This document shows positions 46,567 to 55,861 of a stretch of 64,000 nt of DNA, piece after piece. Position 1 is the stretch's first letter. Each line of letters starts with the position of its first letter. The stretch lies in the NCBI GenBank assembly GCA_963695505.1, contig CAVOGX010000014.1, positions 1 through 64,000 on the forward strand, read 5' to 3'. Origin of the DNA: JACSRF01 sp963695505 (lineage in GTDB: Bacteria; Chloroflexota; Anaerolineae; Promineifilales; Promineifilaceae). The translations under genes were made by a program, and so were the position numbers. The notes under the pieces were generated by a model, which saw nothing but the letters and a program-made list of their open reading frames with translations, did no database searches and was not told the DNA's origin.

Positions 46567-48588
46567 ATGTTAACAGCCACAGAAAAACTCCTTTTTGCTC
46601 TCCTCGTCGCCATCTCCCTGATGGCCACCTACAACACTTTTGGGCAGATGTTCCGCATCGTCCAGCGCGGTCAAGGCCAGCTCAATTTCGACAAATTACC
46701 CCAACGCCTTTGGGCGGGTTTCATTGCTCTCATGGGGCAAGGACGGCTCATTCGCCATCGTAAGATTTCCTCCATCTTCCACTACGGCGTTGCCTGGGGT
46801 TTCATTTTCTACTTCCTGGTTAATGCTATTGACATCATGGAAGGCCTAATCCCCGGATTCCACTTCCTGGAAGGCAACATCGTGGGCGACTTATTCCGCT
46901 TAGCCGCCGACGTTTTCAGCGTGGTTGTCCTGGTCGGCGTCGCTTATTTTCTCCTGCGCCGCTTCGCCGCCAAAGACCCCGCCCTTGCCACCCGTGAAAA
47001 TGTGACCCTTATGCCCAAAGCCCGTAGCGGCGGCATCTGGCAAGACTCCCTGGTGGTAGGCATGTTCATTCTCCTGCACGTCGGCTTTCGCCTGCTAGGT
47101 GCATCGGCCCTCATTGCCCAACGCGGCGCGGACCCCTGGCAGCCTTTCGGTACTCTTATTGCTAACTCGCTGTTTGCTAACACCGGCGCTTTCGGCCTGG
47201 ACGCGGCCTGGCACATTGGCTGGTGGGTAGCCATCGGTCTTATCCTCTTATTTCTGCCTTACTTCCCCTACACCAAGCATGCCCACCTTTTCGTCGGCCC
47301 CTTCAACTTTATGACCGCTCCAGAGCGCACCTACCTGGGCCAGATGAAAACCCTCGACTTTGAGGACGAATCCATTGAACAATTCGGCGCCAACAGCCTG
47401 TTTGACCTGGAAAAGACGCGCCTTGTAGACGCCTTTGCCTGCATCATGTGCAACCGCTGCCAGGAAGCGTGCCCGGCTTATACAACCGGCAAGGAGCTTT
47501 CTCCTGCCGCCCTGGAAATCAACAAACGTTATTTTCTGCGCGACAACATGACGGAACTGGCTGCCGGTGCTGAAGCCACCCCACCGCTGCTAGAGTTTGC
47601 CATCAGCGAAAGCGCCGTGTGGGCCTGCACCGCCTGCGGCGCGTGTATTGACGTTTGCCCCGTGGGTAACACGCCTATGCTGGACATCCTGGATATTCGC
47701 CGCGACCTGGTGCTGATGGCCAGCGAGTTTCCCAGCGAGCTGCAAGGGGCATTCCGCGGCATGGAGCGCAACGGCAATCCGTGGCAGTCTACCGACAGCC
47801 GCATGGAATGGACCAAACCGCTGCCTTTTGCCGTGCCCACGGTAGATGAAAACCCAGACTACGAGTACCTGCTGTGGGTAGGCTGTGCGGGAGCCTTTAA
47901 TCCCGAAGCGCAGCAAACCGTGCGCGCCGTCGCCACCATATTACACGAGGCTGGCGTCAGCTTTGCCGTGCTGGGCGACGCGGAATCTTGTACGGGTGAC
48001 TCGGCCCGCCGCGCGGGAAACGAGTACCTGTTCTTTGAGATGGCTATGGGCAACATTGAAACGCTGAATGCAGCACAAGCCCACGAGCGCAAAATTGTGA
48101 CAAGCTGCCCGCACTGCTTCACGACCATAGGCAAGGAGTATGGCGAGCTAGGTGGCCATTACCAGGTCTTCCATCACACGCAGCTCATTGCCGACCTCGT
48201 GGGTAAAGGCAAGCTGCGGCTGAATGGCCGCAAGCTGGAAAAAGTGACATTCCATGATCCATGCTACCTGGGCCGCCACAATGGCATCGTGGCCGCACCT
48301 CGTGATGCCCTGGCTGAGGCGGGTTTCCAACTGCTGGAAATGGGACGGCATGGTACAGATTCGTTCTGCTGTGGGGCCGGTGGTGCGCAAATGTGGAAAG
48401 AAGAAGAGCACGGTTCCCAGGCGGTGAGTATGAATCGGTACAAAGAGGCACACCGCACCGGCGCCAAGACCCTGGCCGTAGGCTGCCCCTTCTGCGCCAC
48501 GATGATGCATGACGCCAACCGGGAAGAGGGATCACCAATGCAGGTGAAGGACGTGGCGGAACTGGTGCTGGACGCAATGCAGCCGTAA
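46567..48588 (+). CDS. Membrane-bound iron-sulfur oxidoreductase (EtfD/HdrD-like with NarI-like domain)
   Basis: 673 residues. The first about 250 residues hold five or six membrane helices with His pairs like a NarI-type cytochrome b domain (ISSIFHYGVAWGFIFYFLVN, HVGFRLLGASA, WHIGWWVAIGLILLF). Residues 295-370 carry two 4Fe-4S sites, CIMCNRCQEACP and CTACGACIDVCPVG. The C-terminal part has CCG-type cysteine domains (VGCAGAF, SCTGDSARRAG, TSCPHCFTTIG, HDPCYLGRHN, DSFCCGAGGAQM, GCPFCATMM). Proteins of this kind link ETF or a disulfide substrate to quinone. No etfAB genes are in the window. Intact, single-gene unit with terminator. Confidence 0.88.
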   Translation: MLTATEKLLFALLVAISLMATYNTFGQMFRIVQRGQGQLNFDKLPQRLWAGFIALMGQGRLIRHRKISSIFHYGVAWGFIFYFLVNAIDIMEGLIPGFHFLEGNIVGDLFRLAADVFSVVVLVGVAYFLLRRFAAKDPALATRENVTLMPKARSGGIWQDSLVVGMFILLHVGFRLLGASALIAQRGADPWQPFGTLIANSLFANTGAFGLDAAWHIGWWVAIGLILLFLPYFPYTKHAHLFVGPFNFMTAPERTYLGQMKTLDFEDESIEQFGANSLFDLEKTRLVDAFACIMCNRCQEACPAYTTGKELSPAALEINKRYFLRDNMTELAAGAEATPPLLEFAISESAVWACTACGACIDVCPVGNTPMLDILDIRRDLVLMASEFPSELQGAFRGMERNGNPWQSTDSRMEWTKPLPFAVPTVDENPDYEYLLWVGCAGAFNPEAQQTVRAVATILHEAGVSFAVLGDAESCTGDSARRAGNEYLFFEMAMGNIETLNAAQAHERKIVTSCPHCFTTIGKEYGELGGHYQVFHHTQLIADLVGKGKLRLNGRKLEKVTFHDPCYLGRHNGIVAAPRDALAEAGFQLLEMGRHGTDSFCCGAGGAQMWKEEEHGSQAVSMNRYKEAHRTGAKTLAVGCPFCATMMHDANREEGSPMQVKDVAELVLDAMQP

Positions 48589-48642
48589 GTTTATTGCTTG
48601 TTCTCACGAGTTGGGGCATAAATAAGGCAAATATGCCTGAAC

Positions 48643-48672
48643 AAGGCGGGTAAAATAGCCCGCCTTTTGTTT
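48643..48672 (+). terminator. Terminator after the iron-sulfur oxidoreductase
   Basis: AAGGCGGG and CCCGCCTT form an 8-bp stem around TAAAATAG, followed by TTGTTTG. Confidence 0.85.
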
Positions 48673-48701
48673 GTGAAATGATGGATGATGGAGGTTTTGT
48701 T

Positions 48702-49340
48702 ATGCAACGTACCAAAACAGTGGGGATCATGATTTTGCTTTTACTGGTGCTGTTAACAGGCTGCCTGGGCGGGGCGGCGGCTTACCGCGAGACGTTTGAT
48801 GAGCCGGGCAACTGGCGCACCGGCGAAGATGGCGACGTGGAAGGGCAGATTGTGAATGGCACCTACGATTTACTGGTGAAGGCGGATATCTTGTTTGCCT
48901 GGACGACGGCCGGACGGGAGTTTGGGGATGCAGTGTATGAGATAGAAGCAACCCAGGTTGAAGGACCTTTGAACAATGGATATGGCATGTTATTCCGCGT
49001 GGATGACGACCGGGATGACTTTTACGTGTTTGAAATTAGCGGCGATGGATTTGTGTGGATCGGCCGCTACAAGAATGGGGGCGAGGATGAAACCGAGCCA
49101 ATCATTGGCGATTGGTGGTTTGAGTCTGATGCGGTGAAGCAGGGCCTGGGCGAAATGAACAAGTTAAAGGTGGAGGCGGAAGGCGCTAACCTGATTTTTT
49201 ACGTCAACGACCAGGAAGTAGGCCGCGTCACGGACGATGCTTTTGACCAGGGCGACGTGGGGCTGATGGTGGAAACCATGGGCGCGGGCGGCGTGCGCGT
49301 GCAGTTTGACAATTTGCTGGTGACACCAAAAGCACCATAA
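48702..49340 (+). CDS. Lipoprotein with concanavalin-like (LamG/DUF1080-type) domain
   Basis: 212 residues from ATG 48702, with GGAGG 8 bases upstream. MQRTKTVGIMILLLLVLLTG then CLGG is a lipoprotein signal with Cys at residue 21. The rest is a beta-sandwich: YRETFDEPGNWRTGEDGDVE, NNGYGMLFRVDDDRDDFYVF, FVWIGRYKNGG, NKLKVEAEGANLIFYVNDQE and GDVGLMVETMGAGGVRVQFD are all typical of LamG-like/3-keto-disaccharide hydrolase-type sandwiches that bind carbohydrate. I see no catalytic pattern. It has its own terminator and is transcribed independently. Confidence 0.8.
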   Translation: MQRTKTVGIMILLLLVLLTGCLGGAAAYRETFDEPGNWRTGEDGDVEGQIVNGTYDLLVKADILFAWTTAGREFGDAVYEIEATQVEGPLNNGYGMLFRVDDDRDDFYVFEISGDGFVWIGRYKNGGEDETEPIIGDWWFESDAVKQGLGEMNKLKVEAEGANLIFYVNDQEVGRVTDDAFDQGDVGLMVETMGAGGVRVQFDNLLVTPKAP

Positions 49341-49362
49341 TGGCTGAAATTTGATCGGGAAA

Positions 49363-49396
49363 GAGGATGCTCACCGTTGCGCATCCCCTTTTTTTA
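49363..49396 (+). terminator. Terminator after the lipoprotein gene
   Basis: GGATGC (49365-49370) and GCATCC (49381-49386) form the core stem, followed by CCTTTTTTT. Confidence 0.7.
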
Positions 49397-49761
49397 TGGC
49401 AGGGGATGGGAAAATTATAATTTTGTGGGAAACGGCCGTTCTCATTCCATTTCTCCCCATATTGCGTTAGAATTGTTAGCTGACAAATCCCACTATTTAA
49501 AGGAAGCTCACCCGGTATATGCAAAAAATTCCCACCTCATTCTACTGTCCGCACTCTCCTATCATCATCGTGAACAAATAATCAAACAATTCGTCATAAC
49601 CCGACAAACCTTAAAATCTCCCTCACACTGGTTGTATTAAGCCCTGCTGTAAGCACCATCATGTACACAAAACCTGGGGAACGCTTTTGCAGCGGGTTTC
49701 ACTGCGCCAGAAGATTTGGGAGAAAAAAGTTCGTTGGTTTTTACGCGTGAGGTACATACAA
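49397..49761 (+). other. 365-bp non-coding leader of the E1 gene
   Basis: I see no gene here. It contains one ACGGCCGT (49,433) inside GGAAACGGCCGTTCTC and several AT-rich stretches that could hold the promoter of the E1-E2 operon, but no box close to consensus. An in-frame TTG at 49687 could extend the E1 gene. Confidence 0.5.
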
Positions 49762-52191
49762 ATGACAGATTTGATGATGGACGCAATCGGAGAGGAGGAA
49801 GCAGACCTTACAATGGACACGGTCGAGGTCTTGAATGATTATCGCCTCGCCCTGGAAAGCCGGTTCACCAGTTTAATTGGGCGGCGAGAAGTTTTTAGCG
49901 GCCGGGCCAAGTTTGGAATCTTTGGCGATGGTAAAGAGCTGGCTCAACTGGCAATGGCTCGTGTCTTTCGCAAAGGGGACTATCGTTCCGGATATTACCG
50001 TGACCAGACCTTCATGTTCGCCGCGGGCATGATGAGCATTCATGAGTTCTTCGCCCAACTGTACGCCCACGCCGACGTAACGGCCGATCCCCATTCCGCA
50101 GGCCGCCAGATGAATGCCCATTTCGCCACCCGCCTGCTCAACCCTGATGGCAGTTGGAAAAGCCAGACTGACATGAAAAACACCTCCGCTGACGTGTCGC
50201 CCACGGCCTCCCAGATGCCGCGCCTGGTGGGGCTGGCCTACGCCTCCCGCCTCTACCGCGACCTGGAAGAACTCCACCACATGACGCAGTTCTCCCGACA
50301 CGGTAGCGAAGTGGCTTTTGGCACCATTGGCAATGCCAGTTGCGCCGAGGGCATGTTTTGGGAATCGCTCAATGCCATCGGCGTGTTAAAAGCGCCAGCC
50401 GTCATTTCCATTTGGGATGATGGCTATGGCATTTCCGTACCCAATTCGCAGCAAATTACTAAAGAAAACCTCTCAGCCCTGCTGGCCGGATTTCAAAGGG
50501 AACCGGGCAGTAGTGATGGATTTAACCTGTACACCGTTCACGGGTGGGATTACCCGGCCCTGATGCGCACGTATCAGGAAGCGACCCAATTCGCGCGCCA
50601 GGAGCACATCCCGGCCATCATTCACGTCATTGAAATGACCCAACCCCAGGGTCATTCCACATCGGGCAGCCACGAGCGGTACAAGTCCAAAGAGCGGCTG
50701 GCTTGGGAAGAAGCCTTTGACGGCATCGCCAAGATGCGCGAGTGGCTCATTGAGACAGGCCGGGCTGTACCTGGTGAACTTGATGACATCGAGCACGCCG
50801 CCCGCGACAAAGTAGAAGCGATCAAAGCGGAGGCGTGGGAGGCTTTTGTGTCGGCAAATTATGAGGATGCGCAATCGGCCGTTCATCTTATAGAGGCCAT
50901 CGAAGCCACCTGCACCCACCCAACCGAAGTGGCCCAGGTGCGGCAACAGCTTCTTAACAGGCGCAATCCTCTGCGCCGCGACATTCTCAGCGCCATTCAC
51001 AACGTACTTATTGCCGTTCGCCACGAAGACCCACCCGCCAAACAGCAGCTCATCACGTGGAAAAATGAACAACTGCAGGCCGGTAAGGCCGTTTATGCCC
51101 GTCATCTCTACAGCAGTTCCCCTGAATCAACATTGAACGTGCCGGAAATTAAGCCCGTTTACTCTCCTCAATCGCCTAAAGTCAGCGGGTTCGAGGTGCT
51201 TAATGCCTGCTTTGACGCCATGCTGGCCCGCGATCCCCGCGTAGTTGCCTTTGGCGAGGACGTCGGCAAACTGGGCGGCGTCAACCAAACTTTTGCCGGA
51301 CTTCAAGCCAAATACGGCATTCTGCGCGTTTCGGATACGGGCATTCGCGAAATGACTATTTTGGGGCAAGCTATCGGCATGGCCTTGCGCGGGCTGCGCC
51401 CCATTGCCGAAATTCAATACCTAGATTATTTGCTCTACGCACTGCAGCTAATGTCTGACGACCTGGCAACGGTGCGCTGGCGTACGGCAGGCGGCCAAAA
51501 AGCGCCTGTCATCGTCAGCACCCGGGGGCACCGCCTGGAGGGCATCTGGCATGCCGGGTCGCCCATGGCGAGCATCATCAATCTGGTGCGCGGCATGCAT
51601 GTGCTGGTGCCACGCAATATGACGCAAGCGGCCGGTTTTTACAATACGCTGCTTCAGGGAGATGACCCTGGACTGGTGGTAGAGGTGTTGAACGGATACC
51701 GGCTGAAGGAAAGGCTGCCAGAAAATGTGGGCGAATTTACCGTGCCCATTGGCGTGCCGGAACTGCTGCGGGACGGATCAGACGTGACGGTGGTCACTTA
51801 CGGCGCATGCTGCCGGGTGGCGCTGAATGCAGCCCAGAAGCTGCACCAGGTGGGCATTGAAACCGAGGTGATTGACGTGCAGTCACTGCTGCCCTTCGAC
51901 CGGTACGGCCGTATCCTGGAATCCCTGAAGAAGACCAGCCGCATCCTCTTCCTGGACGAGGATATGCCTGGCGGTACAACCGCCTACATGATGCAGCAAG
52001 TGCTAGAAGAGCAAGGTGGTTACTGGTGGTTGGACTCCGAGCCGCGCACGCTGAGCGCTGCGGCACATCGCCCGGCATATGGGTCGGATGGCGCTTACTT
52101 CTCCAAACCCAACGTAGAAGCCGTCTTTGACGCAGTTTATGAGATGATGCATGAGGCCGAGCCGGCCCGGTTCCCGATATTTTACAAATAG
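49762..52191 (+). CDS. 2-oxoacid dehydrogenase E1, fused alpha and beta subunits
   Basis: 809 residues from ATG 49762; an upstream TTG at 49687 would add 25. The first half is an E1-alpha domain: REVFSGRAKFGIFGDGKELA, GYYRDQTFMFAAGMM, SRHGSEVAFGTIGNASCAEG and ISIWDDGYGISVPNS. The thiamine-binding pattern thus reads GNA...DDGYGIS rather than GDG...NN. The second half from about residue 480 is E1-beta: FEVLNACFDAMLARDPRVVA, GEDVGKLGGVNQTFAGLQAK, EIQYLDYLLYALQLMSDDLA and RTLSAAAHRPAYGSDGAYFS. It precedes an E2 gene by 77 bp. Substrate is likely a branched-chain or pyruvate-type 2-oxoacid; the fusion does not settle it. No E3 gene is close. Confidence 0.87.
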   Translation: MTDLMMDAIGEEEADLTMDTVEVLNDYRLALESRFTSLIGRREVFSGRAKFGIFGDGKELAQLAMARVFRKGDYRSGYYRDQTFMFAAGMMSIHEFFAQLYAHADVTADPHSAGRQMNAHFATRLLNPDGSWKSQTDMKNTSADVSPTASQMPRLVGLAYASRLYRDLEELHHMTQFSRHGSEVAFGTIGNASCAEGMFWESLNAIGVLKAPAVISIWDDGYGISVPNSQQITKENLSALLAGFQREPGSSDGFNLYTVHGWDYPALMRTYQEATQFARQEHIPAIIHVIEMTQPQGHSTSGSHERYKSKERLAWEEAFDGIAKMREWLIETGRAVPGELDDIEHAARDKVEAIKAEAWEAFVSANYEDAQSAVHLIEAIEATCTHPTEVAQVRQQLLNRRNPLRRDILSAIHNVLIAVRHEDPPAKQQLITWKNEQLQAGKAVYARHLYSSSPESTLNVPEIKPVYSPQSPKVSGFEVLNACFDAMLARDPRVVAFGEDVGKLGGVNQTFAGLQAKYGILRVSDTGIREMTILGQAIGMALRGLRPIAEIQYLDYLLYALQLMSDDLATVRWRTAGGQKAPVIVSTRGHRLEGIWHAGSPMASIINLVRGMHVLVPRNMTQAAGFYNTLLQGDDPGLVVEVLNGYRLKERLPENVGEFTVPIGVPELLRDGSDVTVVTYGACCRVALNAAQKLHQVGIETEVIDVQSLLPFDRYGRILESLKKTSRILFLDEDMPGGTTAYMMQQVLEEQGGYWWLDSEPRTLSAAAHRPAYGSDGAYFSKPNVEAVFDAVYEMMHEAEPARFPIFYK

Positions 52192-52254
52192 ATAGAGTGT
52201 AGCGATAGAGTATAGAAAGTTCTTTCTCTATCTCTACACGCCACACTCTATCCT
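52191..52254 (+). repeat. Imperfect 60-bp hairpin between E1 and E2
   Basis: ATAGAGTGT-GCG...ATAGA-AAAG on the left pairs with CTTT-TCTAT...CGC-ACACTCTAT on the right, with a short centre GTTCTTT. The arms are built of repeated TAGAG/CTCTA words. It may adjust relative E1 and E2 expression. Confidence 0.6.
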
Positions 52255-52268
52255 CCTCAGGAGTGATG

Positions 52269-53576
52269 ATGGCAACAAAGATTATATTGCACGAAATGGG
52301 CGAAGGCGTCATTGAGGGCACAGTTTCACGCTGGCTAAAGCAGCCGGGCGACACAGTGGAAAAGTATGAGCCGGTGTTGGAGATCGAAACAGACAAGGTG
52401 ACAACGGAAGTCACAGCCGAAGAAGGGGGCACCTTGTTGGAAACATATGTCCCTGAAGGTAAAACTGTTCCTGTGGGCACTGTACTGGCCATCATTGGCG
52501 AGGCAGGAGAGCGCGTCCCCGCACAGCCAGCGGAGAAAGAATCGTCAGGTACGGCCGTTTCCCCTGCAAGCGCCGTTTCTAGCCCACCGATGCCTACAAT
52601 GGCCAAACCTACACCAGCTCAAGCCAGTAACGGCCAACCCAAGCCGTACACAGGGCGCATCAGCCCGGTAGTAGGGCGCATTGCTGCCGAACACGAGGTG
52701 GATCTCTCCCAGGTGACGGGTACGGGCAAGGATGGCCGGATCACCAAAAATGATATTCTGGCTTACGTGGAAGCAATGAATGATGAGCAATTCGCAAAAA
52801 GCAAAGAAGAACCAACCCGCCCTCTTGCTCCCCAACCCCCCAGCTCTCAAACACCTGCCCCTCTGCCCCTCCGCTCCCCTGCCCCCCCACAGCAACCTGC
52901 TGCGGGCGACACCCTTTTGCCCATGACCAACATGCGCCGCGCAATTGCCGAGCACATGGTGCGCAGCAAGCACACCAGCCCCCACGTCACCACGGTCTTT
53001 GAGTTTGACTTTTCGGCCGTGGCCGCGCACAGAGCAGCAAACAAAGCTCGTTTTGCCCAGGATGGCGCAAATCTGACCTTTACGGCCTACATCGTAGCCG
53101 CAACTGTGGAAGCTTTGAAGCAGCATCCCCTGGTTAACAGCGTGTGGAGCGATGACGGCGTGATCCTGAAGAAAGAAATCAACATTGGCATGGCCACGGC
53201 TATCGATGACGGCTTGATCGTTCCGGTCATTAAAAATGCCGATTCGCTCAACCTCCTGGGCCTTGCGCGCATTGTCAATGACCTGGCCAACCGCGCCCGC
53301 ACCAAGCAGCTCAAACCGGCCGATGTGCAGGGCGGCACTTTTTCTATTACCAACCATGGGGTGTCCGGCAGCCTTTTTGCCACGCCAATAATCAACCAGC
53401 CCCAATGTGGCATCTTAGGCGTCGGCATCATTGAAAAACGGGTAAAAGTGATTGACGATGCCATTGCCATCCGCCCCATGGCCTTTGTCAGTTTTACCTT
53501 TGACCACCGCATTTTGGACGGGGCAACGGCCGATTACTTTGTCGGGACCATCAAGGAAGTGATTGAGAAGTGGTAG
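52269..53576 (+). CDS. Dihydrolipoamide acyltransferase (E2)
   Basis: 435 residues from ATG 52269, with AGGAG 5 bases upstream. Lipoyl domain at residues 1-80 with the lipoylated Lys in EIETDKVTTEVTAEEGG. A Pro/Ala/Ser-rich linker includes ACGGCCGT encoding TAVS. The E1/E3-binding domain is GRISPVVGRIAAEHEVDLSQ with TGKDGRITKNDIL. A second linker (PQPPSSQTPAPLPLRSPAP) leads to the catalytic domain from about 215: MTNMRRAIAEHMVRSKHTSP, SITNHGVSGSLFATPIINQP and the active-site SFTFDHRILDGATADYF with His-Asp. It forms the core of a 2-oxoacid dehydrogenase complex with the E1 gene just upstream. Confidence 0.92.
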   Translation: MATKIILHEMGEGVIEGTVSRWLKQPGDTVEKYEPVLEIETDKVTTEVTAEEGGTLLETYVPEGKTVPVGTVLAIIGEAGERVPAQPAEKESSGTAVSPASAVSSPPMPTMAKPTPAQASNGQPKPYTGRISPVVGRIAAEHEVDLSQVTGTGKDGRITKNDILAYVEAMNDEQFAKSKEEPTRPLAPQPPSSQTPAPLPLRSPAPPQQPAAGDTLLPMTNMRRAIAEHMVRSKHTSPHVTTVFEFDFSAVAAHRAANKARFAQDGANLTFTAYIVAATVEALKQHPLVNSVWSDDGVILKKEINIGMATAIDDGLIVPVIKNADSLNLLGLARIVNDLANRARTKQLKPADVQGGTFSITNHGVSGSLFATPIINQPQCGILGVGIIEKRVKVIDDAIAIRPMAFVSFTFDHRILDGATADYFVGTIKEVIEKW

Positions 53577-53597
53577 AAAAGTGTAAGCGATAATCGC

Positions 53598-54254
53598 CTA
53601 CTGTTCACTGTACACAAGGAAGGGGACAGCTACCCAACCCTCATTTCCCACCGGGGTGCGGACCTGCTGCCAGGTGAATTCTTCGCCCGTTTCTTGCCCA
53701 GGCAGCAAGGTAACCACTGTGCCGTCCAACACCCACTCTAGCTGTTCGCCTTCGGTGCTGGGCGTGGCGCGCAGCCAAACGCCCACGCCGCTGCTCACGG
53801 TTGCGGTAAGGGGGGCTGGTGGCGGCGTGATAGTTGGAGAGGGACTGGGCACGGCCGTTTCCGTCGCTGTCGGGGAAAGCAACAGCGCAGCCGTAGGCGA
53901 AGGGGATGGCAGCAGCACGGTGGGTGATGCCGAAGGTGTTGTGGTAGTGGTGATGGTTTCTGACATGGTGGGGGAAGGGGCAGGCGTATCCTCAGCGCTC
54001 ATGGCCGGTTCCATATCGCTGACCGAAAGAAAAATACTCCAGGCCACCAGCAATATTGCCCCCAATACGGCCACAGCAATAGCGCGTAAAAAGCCAATCT
54101 TCATGGCGCGGCGCATTTCTACCTGACCCACGCCATACGCCTGGTTGTCAACACGCCGCCGCTGGCCCAGCGCCCTGAGTAGATAAATAAAAGCTGCCAC
54201 CAGGCTGACGAGGGCAAGTATGGGCAGTAAAATGTTTACAAGGACGACCGTCAC
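53598..54254 (-). CDS. Membrane-anchored bacterial SH3 domain protein
   Basis: 218 residues from a GTG at 54254, chosen because GGAGG lies 6-10 bases upstream; an ATG at 54284 lacks a site. Two membrane helices: LVNILLPILALVSLVAAFIY and FLRAIAVAVLGAILLVAWSI. A long Ser/Pro/Thr-rich linker (about residues 95-150) follows; ACGGCCGT in it encodes ETAVP. The C-terminal about 65 residues are an SH3b domain: GVGVWLRATPSTEGEQLEWV, GTVVTLLPGQ and WQQVRTPVGNEGWVAVPFLV. It should bind cell wall peptides or proteins outside the membrane. The stop of mazG lies 31 bp before its start on the same strand. Confidence 0.8.
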   Translation of the reverse strand: MTVVLVNILLPILALVSLVAAFIYLLRALGQRRRVDNQAYGVGQVEMRRAMKIGFLRAIAVAVLGAILLVAWSIFLSVSDMEPAMSAEDTPAPSPTMSETITTTTTPSASPTVLLPSPSPTAALLLSPTATETAVPSPSPTITPPPAPLTATVSSGVGVWLRATPSTEGEQLEWVLDGTVVTLLPGQETGEEFTWQQVRTPVGNEGWVAVPFLVYSEQ

Positions 54255-54284
54255 GCTGCTTCCTCCATGAGTTCTTATCAGCAA

Positions 54285-55748
54285 TTATACTTTAGCAGAC
54301 GGTGCGTCTTTGGCAAGCAGTTTCTTAGCCTCTTCCCATAACTGGTCGAGAGCAGCAAAATCCTGGTCTTGAAGATTTAGGCTTTGCTGGGTAGCCATTT
54401 CCTCTATCTTTCGAAAACGAAGGGAGAATCGACTGTTTGCCTGGCGCAACGCTGTTTCGGCATCGACGCCCAGCCAGCGTGCTACGTTTACAAGGACAAA
54501 GAGCAGGTCTCCCAATTCGGCCGCTTTTTCTTCAGGGGAAACGGCCGTTTGCAGTTCAGTCAATTCTTCAGATACTTTGGCCATTACCCCAGCCAGGTCT
54601 GGCCAATCGAAGCCCACTTTGCTCGCCCGCTCTTGAATTTTTTGCGACCGGGCCAGGGCGGGCAAGGAACGGGGTATGTTGTCCAACAACGATTCCGGTG
54701 CAGTGGTTTTCTCAGCCCTTTTCAACATTTCCCAATTGCGCAGCACTTCGGCTGTGTCCGCCACCTCCCAATCTCCCCAAACGTGGGGATGTCGCCGTTT
54801 GAGCTTCAGCTCAATATCAGCGATAACGTCGCTAAGGGTAAAATCTTCCACTTCGCGAGCCATTTGGGCCTGCATGACCAGGTGGTAAAGCATGTCCCCC
54901 AACTCTTCGCGCAGGCCGGCAACGTCATCAGCATCGAGGGCTTCTACCACTTCGTAGGCTTCTTCCAAAAACCCGCTGCGCATGCTTTGTGGAGTTTGCT
55001 CCTGGTCCCACGGGCAGCCATTGGGCCCGCGCAGCACGGCTACCGTTTCGGCCAGGTTTGCCAAAGAAGCTTTATAAGGCAATGGGGGCACATAAAGACT
55101 GCTCAGATGGTCGATGTGGGAGCTGTGGTCGATGGCGTAAAGGGGCACAATTTCGACGTGTTCAGCAGAAGAACTGGCAGCGTGAACGAGTTGGACAGTA
55201 TGTTCGTTGGGGTAAACGGCCGTCAACACCTGTTTCAATTCACTGGCCATGATGCGACTGTACACCTGCCCCACCAGTAAAGGCACATCCGGATTGACCG
55301 GCGGGTATGCGTAGGTGGCCAGTTCGATTGCGTCAAAAATCTGCACCCCATCTAGAGCATCGAGGCCAATGGCCGTAAGCATTGGTTCTATGAAGCTCAG
55401 GCCGGGCAAAACGGAAACGGCCAGCCCTAACTCTTGAGCTTTGGCCACCAGACGGGAAACAGTGGATTCACCGACAAAAGGATGGCCGGGCACGGCATAG
55501 CAAATGTCCTGCTCCTGCCCCAATCGCAGCAGTTCTTCAACAATGGCAGCGTAAACGTCTTCAAAAGTCTCGGCACTGTCGTAGATGTGGTCAAAGCTGG
55601 CGCGCGGCAGCTCTGGGGGCAGGTCATCAACAGCAGGATGGCGGCTGGTACGCAAGTAAACAATCCGCGCGCCGGTCAGTGTCTCCCACGCCTCTCTGGT
55701 CAAGAAACGGCCGTTACCCGGCCCTAACCCAATAATTGTGATACCCAT
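54285..55748 (-). CDS. mazG: Tetrapyrrole-methylase-like domain fused to MazG pyrophosphohydrolase
   Basis: 487 residues from ATG 55748, with GAGGGG 5 bases upstream. The N-terminal 230 residues are an SAM-binding methylase-like domain as in YabN: ITIIGLGPGNGRFLTREAWE, CYAVPGHPFVGESTVSRLVA. The rest has two MazG repeats. The first contains GPNGCPWDQEQTPQSMRSGF with LEEAYEVVEALDADDVAGLR and EELGDMLYHLVMQAQMA; the second EELTELQTAVSPEEKAAELG and DLLFVLVNVARWLGV. The metal-binding EExxE/ExxD patterns are intact. It hydrolyses nucleoside triphosphates, including aberrant ones. It lies just downstream of the ribosomal operon terminator. Confidence 0.93.
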   Translation of the reverse strand: MGITIIGLGPGNGRFLTREAWETLTGARIVYLRTSRHPAVDDLPPELPRASFDHIYDSAETFEDVYAAIVEELLRLGQEQDICYAVPGHPFVGESTVSRLVAKAQELGLAVSVLPGLSFIEPMLTAIGLDALDGVQIFDAIELATYAYPPVNPDVPLLVGQVYSRIMASELKQVLTAVYPNEHTVQLVHAASSSAEHVEIVPLYAIDHSSHIDHLSSLYVPPLPYKASLANLAETVAVLRGPNGCPWDQEQTPQSMRSGFLEEAYEVVEALDADDVAGLREELGDMLYHLVMQAQMAREVEDFTLSDVIADIELKLKRRHPHVWGDWEVADTAEVLRNWEMLKRAEKTTAPESLLDNIPRSLPALARSQKIQERASKVGFDWPDLAGVMAKVSEELTELQTAVSPEEKAAELGDLLFVLVNVARWLGVDAETALRQANSRFSLRFRKIEEMATQQSLNLQDQDFAALDQLWEEAKKLLAKDAPSAKV

Positions 55749-55763
55749 TCTACCCCTCAAAGC

Positions 55764-55788
55764 AAAAAGGCGAGCACAATGTCTCGCC
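55764..55788 (-). terminator. Terminator of the ribosomal operon
   Basis: GGCGAG (55769-55774) and CTCGCC (55783-55788) pair around an 8-base loop, and on the minus strand TTTTTG follows. It lies between rpsI and mazG. Confidence 0.8.
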
Positions 55789-55861
55789 AGCTTGCGTTAA
55801 ATTGACTACGCCTATCGCCAAAAACTCAGCAATAATGGCAAATCGCCTATCATAAAAACAA

